5,164 nucleotides of DNA from Bacteroidetes bacterium 4572_112 (lineage in GTDB: Bacteria > Bacteroidota > Bacteroidia > Bacteroidales > UBA1556). Every line of letters begins with the position of its first letter. Within the stretch, counting starts at the first letter, position 1. The DNA is taken from assembly GCA_002254285.1 (NCBI GenBank), contig NIUZ01000171.1, forward strand, positions 1 through 5,164. Direction: 5' to 3'. A model generated the notes under the pieces. The model saw nothing but the letters and a program-made list of their open reading frames with translations, was not told the DNA's origin and made no database searches. The translations under genes and the position numbers were made by a program. Shown in pieces: positions 1-4,728 of this stretch.

Positions 1-109
1 GTATAGGTTTTATCATTGTGATTAAGTTTTGTGCTATGGTATATTTTGTAATGAATGTTTCTTTTTTTTTTTTTGAAAACGGTTGAGGGAGGTTGAAAGG
101 GTTGAAATG

Positions 110-129
110 CCTGCCTGCCGGCAGACAGG
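110..129. repeat. GC-rich intergenic palindrome, copy 1
   Basis: The 20-mer CCTGCCTGCCGGCAGACAGG is an inverted repeat centred on CCGG, with one non-matching position (5 against 16), which becomes a T-G wobble on the minus strand. Its GC content contrasts sharply with the AT-rich surroundings. A sister copy lies at 240-259. Short direct repeats (GTTGAA at 101-106 and 129-134) flank it, as might be left by insertion, but six bases could be chance. It resembles REP-like palindromes seen in Bacteroidota spacers (general recollection, not a search). Confidence 0.75.
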
Positions 130-239
130 TTGAATTGCTTATTTGTTTAATTGGTAGTTCTATTCTAAATTCGATTAATTAGTGAAATTCGATGATAAAA
201 GTATTCAAATGAGCCAAAGGCGAGTGAGAATAAAATTCG

Positions 240-259
240 CCTGCCTGTCGGCAGACAGG
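240..259. repeat. GC-rich intergenic palindrome, copy 2
   Basis: CCTGCCTGTCGGCAGACAGG differs from copy 1 at one base (position 9, C to T). The change turns a C-G pair next to the centre into a T-G wobble, so a hairpin could still form on this strand. AATTCG occurs on both sides (234-239 and 264-269). Two copies within 150 bp of gene-free DNA suggest a dispersed palindromic element rather than a terminator, since no T-run follows either copy. Confidence 0.75.
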
Positions 260-317
260 TGCTAATTCGTGTAATTAGTGGATAGTTTTTTTTTGAGTGA
301 AGCGGGCTGAACGAAAA

Positions 318-353
318 TCTTAATAACCTTAATCCCTTAATGTTTCAGAAAAA
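318..353. repeat. 36-bp direct repeat, unit 1
   Basis: This matches 398-433 at 33 of 36 positions with an offset of exactly 80 bp. The shared core is CTTAATGTTTCAGAAAAA, preceded by CCTTAATC. Inside this unit the octamers CCTTAATC and CCTTAATG stand in tandem (327-342). No function is evident. It is probably a duplicated piece of simple-sequence spacer. Confidence 0.65.
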
Positions 354-397
354 TGTTTAATTGTTTAGTTGTTGATTTGCTTATTTGAGAGTACTAT

Positions 398-433
398 TCT
401 TAATTTCCTTAATCTCTTAATGTTTCAGAAAAA
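398..433. repeat. 36-bp direct repeat, unit 2
   Basis: Second copy of the 318-353 unit, with three substitutions. It ends about 47 bp from the rpsP terminator. The conserved part continues into a run of six or seven A. There is no open frame across the pair and no inverted-repeat structure strong enough to suggest an RNA. Confidence 0.65.
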
Positions 434-480
434 AACTTTAATCAAGAGAACCACTTTAGCCTTCAGTTTTTTATAGGCAC

Positions 481-516
481 AAAAAAAGGTCGAATGAATT
501 AACAAACGACCTTTTT
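481..516 (-). terminator. Rho-independent terminator of rpsP
   Basis: Read on the minus strand, AAAAAGGTCG and CGACCTTTTT form a 10-bp stem around a 14-nt loop (493-506), followed by further T residues (complement of 481-482), giving a T7 tract. It begins 22 bases beyond the rpsP stop codon. The A-run on the upstream side makes it partly symmetrical, but no gene reads toward it on the plus strand. Its position implies that rpsP is transcribed alone, without the rimM/trmD genes that follow it in many bacteria. Confidence 0.85.
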
Positions 517-537
517 GATATTATAGAAAAACTTAGC

Positions 538-1104
538 TTATTCAGCAGCAGTTTCTTCAGTTGCAGTTTCTTCAGTTGCTTCCTCAACAGGAGCTTCCTT
601 AGCGGCAGCAGCAGCTTGCTCTTCCTTAATCTTAGCTTCAACCGCATCAGACTTACGTTTAGCAATTGCTTCTGCGCGAGCAGTATTGATTTTTACTTCT
701 GCTTCGAAAGCTTCTTTCTTAGCATTAGCAATAACATCTTCATGTGCTTTAACAGTATTAGCGATACGAGCATTTTTCTCGTTCATCCAAGCAGCAAATT
801 TAACTTCAGCTTCTGCCTCAGTAAATGCGCCTTTAGCTACACCACCCATAAGGTGTTTTTTGTACATGATTCCTTTATACTTCAAAATAGAACGTACAGT
901 ATCAGAAGGCTGAGCTCCTTTACCTAACCATGTCAAAGCTGAATCGAAATTGATTTCGATAGTTGCTGGTTTTGTTCCTGGATTATAGGTGCCTAACTTC
1001 TCAATAAATTTTCCATCTCGAGGTGCACGACCATCCGCTACTACAATGTGGTAGAATGCTTTTTGCTTCTTACCATGACGTTGTAATCTTATTCTTGCTG
1101 GCAT
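538..1104 (-). CDS. rpsP: 30S ribosomal protein S16
   Basis: S16 binds 16S rRNA early in assembly of the small ribosomal subunit body. The first ~85 of 188 residues are the S16 domain: MPARIRLQRHG at the start, FYHIVVADGRAPRDGKFIEKLGTYNP (residues 17-42, split here only as a landmark), then a helical part with GAQPSD (63-68) and the LMGGV turn (85-89). Residues 90-188 are a long, charged, probably helical tail rich in Ala, Glu and Lys, ending in acidic ATEET repeats; S16 in Escherichia coli is only about 80 residues, and tails of this kind are usual in Bacteroidota. A perfect 15-bp tandem duplication (549-563, 564-578) encodes part of the end. The start codon is fixed by homology; no Shine-Dalgarno site precedes it, only A/T-rich sequence, as is usual in the phylum. 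It has its own promoter, leader hairpin and terminator. Confidence 0.97.
   Translation of the reverse strand: MPARIRLQRHGKKQKAFYHIVVADGRAPRDGKFIEKLGTYNPGTKPATIEINFDSALTWLGKGAQPSDTVRSILKYKGIMYKKHLMGGVAKGAFTEAEAEVKFAAWMNEKNARIANTVKAHEDVIANAKKEAFEAEVKINTARAEAIAKRKSDAVEAKIKEEQAAAAAKEAPVEEATEETATEETAAE
549..578 (-). repeat. rpsP: 15-bp tandem repeat inside the rpsP tail
   Basis: CAGTTTCTTCAGTTG occurs twice in direct succession without a mismatch, in phase with the codons, so the protein gains one five-residue acidic unit (A-T-E-E-T type). In-frame repeats like this can expand or shrink by slippage without harming the folded S16 domain, so tail length may vary among related strains. Confidence 0.85.
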
Positions 1105-1137
1105 AATAATAAATATTAATTTGTTTATACTAATTCC

Positions 1138-1170
1138 TTAGAATTTCAGGATTAAATCCTCTTTTTCTAA
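1138..1170 (-). promoter_or_regulatory. Nested hairpin at the 5' end of the rpsP leader
   Basis: On the transcript strand this 33-nt segment reads TTAGAA, AAAG, AGGAT, TTA, ATCCT, GAAA, TTCTAA: a 6-bp outer stem, a symmetrical 4x4 purine-rich internal loop (AAAG facing GAAA), a 5-bp inner stem and a 3-nt loop. The predicted start site is only a few bases upstream, so the structure would sit at the extreme 5' end of the mRNA, about 33 nt before the ATG. It may stabilise the message or be an autoregulatory protein-binding site of the ribosomal-protein leader type. The structure is seen in the sequence; the role is inferred. Confidence 0.5.
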
Positions 1171-1177
1171 CGGGCTG

Positions 1178-1208
1178 CAAAATTATCACTATTTTTTTTA
1201 TTGACAAA
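1178..1208 (-). promoter_or_regulatory. Bacteroidetes-type promoter of rpsP
   Basis: On the minus strand TTTG (complement of 1205-1208) is followed after exactly 19 nt by TAATTTTG (complement of 1178-1185). This fits the known Bacteroidetes housekeeping pattern, -33 TTTG and -7 TAnnTTTG. Transcription would begin around 1171-1174, leaving a leader of roughly 67-70 nt before the rpsP ATG. Confidence 0.8.
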
Positions 1209-1405
1209 GCTTTTTTGCTTCTTTTTTTAGTGTTTAAAATCTCTGATAATCAAAGTGATATGGTGTTAAGTATTTGTGGTGAAATATAGGCCTTGCAATT
1301 TATGGGTGTATTTTGCCTTAATATTTGCAATTAACTGCTGCTGATATCAGTTACCGTTGATTGTCTAAAGAGAATCCCCTAGCTTTCGGCTCTAATTCCT
1401 AACAC
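1209..1405. other. Divergent spacer without recognised features
   Basis: Together with the elements annotated on either side, this is the middle part of a 444-bp spacer between the divergent rpsP and QueG-like genes. I see no coding frame, no RNA gene and no strong promoter for the rightward gene. Near-matches to the TAnnTTTG box occur at 1309-1315 (one base short) and 1319-1327 (one base long), but neither has a well-placed TTTG upstream, so I do not call them. Confidence 0.55.
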
Positions 1406-1525
1406 CACATTAAATAATTCCACAATTACAACATTTCCACATTAAGTCATTTCCTAATTTCCACATTAAACCATTCCACCTCTAAATAATTTTCTAATTT
1501 TCACATTAAATCATTCCCTATCTTA
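1406..1525. repeat. Array of degenerate 8-bp units
   Basis: The stretch divides without gaps into fifteen octamers. CACATTAA recurs perfectly at 1406, 1438, 1462 and 1502, spacings of 32, 24 and 40 bp, all multiples of eight. The units between are variants such as ATAATTCC, GTCATTTC, CTAATTTC, ACCATTCC and ATCATTCC, sharing a central A-A-T or C-A-T followed by T. The plus strand is almost free of G, with one G across the array. It ends 23 bp before the start codon at 1549, so it lies in or near the promoter or leader of the QueG-like gene. Confidence 0.75.
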
Positions 1526-1548
1526 GCCACCAACAAAAAATCCAAATT

Positions 1549-2553
1549 ATGCCAAAGCCAAATTTTCTAGAAAAAATAGCACTTTTTGCAATTAAGCATA
1601 AAGTACAAGCTTGGTTTAATCTTGAGAAATCATTGGTGCAAATTGATAATTATATAGTATCTAGTGATTTGTCGCCGGCAAAAACATGGCCCAATCCCGA
1701 TAAATTTACCCAAGGAGGGGAGATTCCTTTTAGCTTTGAGAACATATCTGTTATAGGAAAGTATCTGAAATCAAGTATTAAGAATGGTGAGTATTCAATA
1801 AAATCGGCATTAAAGCATGGCATTATGCCTAAAACTACGATAACCGATGAGGCATTGGAGGATATTAAGGAATACGCCAAAAGCATTGGAATTGATAAAA
1901 TAGGCTTCACCAAAATTCCTACAAAATTTATATTTAAAGAAAGGGCAATACAGTACGATAATGCCATGGTGCTTATTATGGAAATGGATAAGGAAAGTAT
2001 ATCCAAAGCACCGAGTATTGATACATTTCGTACTGTCTTTCAAACATATGATGCACTGGGAATTGCGGCAAATAAGCTTTGTGCTTATATGCAAGAAAAA
2101 GGCTTTGGAGCACAGGCAAGTCATCCGCTAGGTGGCTTGGTATTATATCCACCATTGGCACAAAAAGCGGGCTTGGGTTGGTTAGGTAAGCATGGTTTGC
2201 TTATTACTCCTGAGTTTGGTGCTAGGCAAAGGATTTCTGCTATTTTTACTAATATAAGTAACCTGCCATTTACTGATAATATGGATCATGAGTGGATAGG
2301 TGGTTTCTGCGATTCGTGTAATAAGTGTATAAGAACTTGCCCACCACACGCTATATTGGATAAGCCAATTATTCATGAGTCATTGCGCAAAACTCATATC
2401 GATAGAAGCAAATGCCTGCCTTATTTTGTTGAAAATAAAGGTTGCTCGGTTTGCTTAAAAGATTGTGTCTTTAGCTCTCATAATTACTATAAATTAAAGG
2501 GTAGTTTTGAAAAAAATAAGGTTTTAGATAGTAATATGTCAATAATCGCATAA
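1549..2553 (+). CDS. QueG / reductive-dehalogenase-like double [4Fe-4S] protein
   Basis: The 334-residue protein belongs to the superfamily of epoxyqueuosine reductase (QueG) and reductive dehalogenases, cobalamin- and iron-sulfur-dependent reductases. A core block AGLGWLGKHGLLITPEFGAR (207-226) precedes CX2CX2CX3CP at 254-265 and CX9CX2CX3C at 289-306; by the usual ferredoxin crossover these eight Cys would bind two [4Fe-4S] clusters. The first ~90 residues match no domain I recognise. There is no twin-arginine or Sec signal, so it should be cytoplasmic, and the C-terminal HEAT-like part of E. coli QueG is absent. By eye the catalytic Asp of QueG, normally 14 residues before GLGW, is replaced, and the ITPEFG segment looks closer to dehalogenases. 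No dehalogenase partner gene is near. The true substrate is unknown, and annotation as QueG would be unsafe. The ATG follows an A-rich stretch and gives the first in-frame Met with sensible length. Confidence 0.85.
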   Translation: MPKPNFLEKIALFAIKHKVQAWFNLEKSLVQIDNYIVSSDLSPAKTWPNPDKFTQGGEIPFSFENISVIGKYLKSSIKNGEYSIKSALKHGIMPKTTITDEALEDIKEYAKSIGIDKIGFTKIPTKFIFKERAIQYDNAMVLIMEMDKESISKAPSIDTFRTVFQTYDALGIAANKLCAYMQEKGFGAQASHPLGGLVLYPPLAQKAGLGWLGKHGLLITPEFGARQRISAIFTNISNLPFTDNMDHEWIGGFCDSCNKCIRTCPPHAILDKPIIHESLRKTHIDRSKCLPYFVENKGCSVCLKDCVFSSHNYYKLKGSFEKNKVLDSNMSIIA

Positions 2554-2572
2554 GCTATTTTAGCTTATTTTT
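2551..2572 (+). terminator. Terminator overlapping the stop codon of the QueG-like gene
   Basis: TAAGCTA and TAGCTTA form a perfect 7-bp stem with a TTT loop, followed directly by five T. The stem begins with the stop codon itself (2551-2553). It is AT-rich and therefore weak, but its form and place fit rho-independent termination, which would separate this gene from the barrel/CotH pair. Confidence 0.55.
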
Positions 2573-2612
2573 GCAGTATTGAAAAATATAGTTTTATCAA
2601 AATTAATAATCA

Positions 2613-3221
2613 ATGATAAAGAAATTACTTTTAGTTAGCTTTATATTTATGTCGTCTCATTTATTTTCGCAAAATATATTGGGTGTTTCAGCGGGTGCTG
2701 TCAGTGGATTTAATACAGGCGATGTTTATCTTTGGGAGTATAAAGTTGAAGAAAAACCTTCCATAGGTTATTATGTGCTGTTTGAGTATAGGTATCAATT
2801 TAAGTTCCCTGTATATATACGTACTGGAGTTGGTTTTCAGCAATTTTATTCTAAAGTTGTGATTAAGGACTCTAAAATAACAGGATATTCAAATAACTTT
2901 CTATTACCAATAGCTGTAGGTTATAATATAAATGATAAATGGAATATTGATGCAGGAGTATCTCTTCAGGATTATAGAGATAGAGATGATTTTGCTTTAA
3001 TGAAGAGCAATAATCTGAGAACCAATATTACTTTTAATGTTAGCTATGAATTCATGCCAAATTTTGAGGCTAATTTTGGCTATTCGCAAATAGTTTCAAA
3101 AAAAATAAATTCGTTTATGGTGGTTCATCGTAGCTATCATTTTATGTTGGGAGTAACCTATAATATTACTATTAAGAGAAAGAATAAAAAAAACAAGGAA
3201 AATGATGAATCGAATATATAA
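2613..3221 (+). CDS. Small outer-membrane beta-barrel protein
   Basis: This 202-residue protein starts with a clear Sec signal peptide (MIKK, hydrophobic LLLVSFIFM, then SSHLFSQ), with cleavage expected near residues 19-20. The mature part shows about eight alternating amphipathic strands (roughly 22-31, 51-60, 66-75, 93-105, 108-117, 136-146, 150-158, 172-184), many with aromatic residues at the ends, separated by polar turns such as NINDKW and EFMPNF. This is the pattern of small Bacteroidota outer-membrane barrels (porin-like or OmpA-barrel type). No enzyme motif is seen. After the last strand comes a lysine-rich tail (188-202) rather than a terminal aromatic residue. The gene overlaps the following CotH gene by 20 bp, so the two are probably translated together. 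A structural or partner-binding role is an inference; the exact family is not certain. Confidence 0.8.
   Translation: MIKKLLLVSFIFMSSHLFSQNILGVSAGAVSGFNTGDVYLWEYKVEEKPSIGYYVLFEYRYQFKFPVYIRTGVGFQQFYSKVVIKDSKITGYSNNFLLPIAVGYNINDKWNIDAGVSLQDYRDRDDFALMKSNNLRTNITFNVSYEFMPNFEANFGYSQIVSKKINSFMVVHRSYHFMLGVTYNITIKRKNKKNKENDESNI
3195..3207 (+). promoter_or_regulatory. Possible ribosome site and alternative start for the CotH gene
   Basis: AAGGA at 3195-3199 lies inside the end of the barrel gene. Two ATG codons follow in tandem (3202 and 3205). The second lies 5 nt from AAGGA, a better spacing than the 2 nt of the first, so translation may begin at 3205, shortening the protein by one residue. A visible Shine-Dalgarno-like site stands out in a phylum that mostly lacks them and fits translational coupling. 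Confidence 0.4.
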
Positions 3222-4293
3222 TTTAAAATCTTACGTATTTATTTTATTGGGAGTATTGTTTCTACTCTCAGTATCTTGTAATAAATATATAGTAGAGGAA
3301 GTTGAAACCGTTGATGCTTCAACAGTAACTCCTAATACCATTGAAACCGATTTGGCAGTAATAAATATTACTGTGCCCCAAGCTGATTTTGATTATATGA
3401 TGGGTAATTATACTGAAGATATTGAAATTGTTGGTCACCTGACTATGTTTCATTTCAAAAAGCAGATTATAAAAGATCAGTTAATAGAAATCTCCATAAA
3501 AGGTTCTTTTACAGCAGAATATCCATTAAAAAGTTTGAAGATAAAGTTTGATAAAAACCAAGATAATTCTACGGGCTCAATATTAAATGTTGAAGATAAG
3601 CTTGCTAATCACCATTTGGATGTTATAAGAAATTTTAGCCTTAGAAACTCGGGTAATGATTTCTATGAGTCATACATAAAAGATATTAGCTATTCGCAGT
3701 TGGCAATTGATATGAAGCTAGATTTGGAGCTTAGCTATTATCGTATAGTTCAGGTTTTTGTGAATGATAAGTTTTATGGCTTATTGAATATGCGTACAGA
3801 GAAAAATAGAACAGCACTTTCAAAACTTATGGATGTAAGTAAAGGGGATTTGAATATAATAAAGATAAATCATATTGGTGGAGGTGTCGAGGAGCTGGAG
3901 TATAAGCATGGCGACGAAGCAAAAATGAATGAATTGGTAACGGCAGTGTTTTCTCGAAATACGACTAAGCTGAAAGAATTATTAGACCTTCAGAATGTTG
4001 CTGATTATATTGCTTATCAAGATTTTATAGGGAATAGCGATTGGCCCTTTAATAATGTAGAAATTTATAGTGTGCTTGATGGCAAATTCCGATTTTTTCT
4101 TTACGATTTAGATTTTGCTGGTACAAGAAATAAGTACTTTGTGTTGGACGATAATCCTAATGGATTTGTTTATAATATGTTTAAGGCACTTATGGAAGAT
4201 GATGCTACAAAAGCAATGTTTGAAGAGTCGCAAAGAAAGATTGTAAACTATGCTCATAGCCTTCATCACATGCCGAATGGTATTTGGAATTAG
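3202..4293 (+). CDS. CotH-family lipoprotein, C-terminus lost by frameshift
   Basis: CotH proteins are atypical protein kinases, first known from Bacillus spore coats, and are widespread as envelope proteins in Bacteroidota. The first 26 residues are a lipoprotein signal with Cys26 (LLSVSC) as the likely lipidated residue. The CotH domain runs from about residue 50: FSLRNSGND (145-153), the KDISYSQLAID segment (160-170), FVNDKFYGLLNMRTEKNR (186-203, with conserved Glu200), NSDWPFNNVEIYS (278-290) and FLYDLDFAG (299-307). Asp280 and Asp302/Asp304 are 22-24 residues apart, close to the spacing of the catalytic and metal-binding Asp of Bacillus CotH (from memory). The reading frame ends abruptly after residue 353 with ten unrelated residues, while the expected ending continues in the -1 frame to 4355. 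The kinase core is intact, so the short product might still function. It overlaps the barrel gene, suggesting a shared envelope role; the phosphorylated target is unknown. Confidence 0.88.
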   Translation: MMNRIYNLKSYVFILLGVLFLLSVSCNKYIVEEVETVDASTVTPNTIETDLAVINITVPQADFDYMMGNYTEDIEIVGHLTMFHFKKQIIKDQLIEISIKGSFTAEYPLKSLKIKFDKNQDNSTGSILNVEDKLANHHLDVIRNFSLRNSGNDFYESYIKDISYSQLAIDMKLDLELSYYRIVQVFVNDKFYGLLNMRTEKNRTALSKLMDVSKGDLNIIKINHIGGGVEELEYKHGDEAKMNELVTAVFSRNTTKLKELLDLQNVADYIAYQDFIGNSDWPFNNVEIYSVLDGKFRFFLYDLDFAGTRNKYFVLDDNPNGFVYNMFKALMEDDATKAMFEESQRKIVNYAHSLHHMPNGIWN

Positions 4294-4355
4294 AAAAAGT
4301 ACAAAATCAGTATGAGCTTCGTAGAGATGAGTATATTGATTATTATGGGTTGTAG
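4260..4355 (+). pseudogene. Out-of-frame C-terminal end of the CotH gene
   Basis: In the -1 frame, from the C at 4260, the sequence reads PSSHAEWYLELEKVQNQYEL and goes on as RRDEYIDYYGL before a TAG at 4353-4355. This is the typical CotH ending (a P-x-S then EW, an acidic helix, an R, and a short hydrophobic end). The same frame has a stop at 4257-4259, so it cannot be an independent gene. One base missing in the CC run at 4260-4261 would restore a continuous protein of about 384 residues. This could be a real deletion or a sequencing or assembly error. Confidence 0.8.
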
Positions 4356-4376
4356 GGTTTAGTTGGCAGTTTTGAT

Positions 4377-4473
4377 TAACGATATCAGGTATCAGAATGC
4401 CGGTTTTTGATATTCGTGTATAAATCTGACATCCTAAATTGTTATCCGATAGTAATCGGATTTTCTATCGTTA
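4377..4473. repeat. Structured repeat, element A (outer arms)
   Basis: GATTAACGATA at 4374-4384 is the exact reverse complement of TATCGTTAATC at 4466-4476, giving an 11-bp outer stem around the 90-bp repeat unit A and its inner hairpin. The corresponding arms in element B are changed in a pairing-preserving way (TAACGAT to TAACAAT on the left, ATCGTTA to ATTGTTA on the right), which argues that the pairing matters. Confidence 0.5.
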
Positions 4474-4493
4474 ATCCCAATTCTTAAAATAAA
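4404..4493. repeat. 90-bp direct repeat, copy A
   Basis: It aligns without gaps to 4610-4699 (offset 206 bp) with 11 mismatches, about 88% identity. It contains AAATCTGACATC and the perfect inverted repeat ATCCGAT-AGTA-ATCGGAT at 4444-4461 (7-bp stem, 4-nt loop), which is fully conserved in both copies while the flanks have drifted. No open frame runs through it. It lies downstream of the CotH gene and may also end its transcript, though no good T-run is present. Confidence 0.85.
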
Positions 4494-4498
4494 TAGGC

Positions 4499-4564
4499 AA
4501 GTCCTACGGACTTTGACAATGTTTTCCGCACTTCGTGCTACAAACAGGAAAGTCCTACGGACTT
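4499..4564. repeat. Pair of 15-bp hairpin repeats with a third hairpin between
   Basis: AAGTCCTACGGACTT occurs twice, at 4499-4513 and 4550-4564. Each is a perfect 6-bp stem with a TAC loop. Midway, GCAC-TTC-GTGC (4528-4538) forms a third small hairpin, also with a 3-nt loop. The set lies between the two 90-bp repeats, making a symmetrical module. It is not a CRISPR array: the repeats are too short and there are only two. Confidence 0.8.
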
Positions 4565-4609
4565 AAAAACAAAGTTTTGATTTATGATAGAGGGTTGTTA
4601 TAATAACAA

Positions 4610-4699
4610 TTTTTGATTTTCGTGAATAAATCTGACATCTAAAATCGTTATCCGATAGTAATCGGATCTTCTATTGTTAATCTCAATTATCAGAATAAA
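4610..4699. repeat. 90-bp direct repeat, copy B
   Basis: Second copy of the unit at 4404-4493. The hairpin ATCCGAT-AGTA-ATCGGAT is at 4650-4667. Outer arms TAACAAT (4604-4610) and ATTGTTA (4673-4679) can pair, with the base change relative to copy A compensated. The copy ends beside the terminator of the gene on the right, so the repeat block fills the whole space between the two convergent genes. Confidence 0.85.
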
Positions 4700-4722
4700 A
4701 ACAATAGCCATACAGTGCTATT
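4697..4722 (-). terminator. Terminator of the right-edge gene
   Basis: On the minus strand AATAGC and GCTATT form a 6-bp stem with the 8-nt loop ACTGTATG, followed by GTTTTT. It begins seven bases after the stop codon of the minus-strand gene. The stem can be extended on one side with a small bulge (AACAAT against ATTGTT). Short but well placed. Confidence 0.6.
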
Positions 4723-4728
4723 TATTGT

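Larger units (their letters stand above)
1..480. other. Gene-free region rich in dispersed repeats
   Basis: I see no coding frame or RNA gene in this stretch. It holds a run of 13 T at 62-74, four GGTTGA hexamers (81, 91, 100 and 128), two copies of a GC-rich palindrome (110-129 and 240-259), short AATTCG / AATTAGTG phrases (around 169-190 and 264-281) and a pair of 36-bp near-identical repeats (318-353 and 398-433). Such AT-rich spacers with recurring phrases are common between genes of Bacteroidota. It lies downstream of rpsP, beyond that gene's terminator. Any gene to the left of the window is not visible. Confidence 0.7.

Noticed and set aside
62..74. T13 run as a terminator
   Set aside because: No stem precedes it on the plus strand within the visible sequence, so it is treated as a homopolymer tract only.
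616..927. Plus-strand open frame of about 100 codons opposite rpsP
   Set aside because: It lies wholly within rpsP on the other strand; its product is Phe/Ser-rich without any domain, as expected from an antisense frame of a Lys/Glu/Ala-rich gene. The shorter frames at 686-913 and 471-665 are rejected for the same reason.
1650..2376. Several minus-strand open frames inside the QueG-like gene
   Set aside because: All are antisense to a gene with clear cluster motifs and show no domain or start signal of their own.
2566..2573. TATTTTTG as a -7 promoter box for the barrel gene
   Set aside because: It matches TAnnTTTG, but the position 19 nt upstream reads TAAT instead of TTTG, and the box overlaps the end of the terminator stem. 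Without a -33 box it is not convincing.
4499..4564. Two repeats with a 36-bp spacer, resembling a minimal CRISPR
   Set aside because: Repeats are only 15 bp, just two occur, the spacer itself holds a hairpin, and no cas gene is in view.
4356..4728. Possible tRNA or known small RNA in the repeat block
   Set aside because: No cloverleaf arms or CCA-type end could be traced; the hairpins repeat in pairs, which fits a repeat element better than a single RNA gene.
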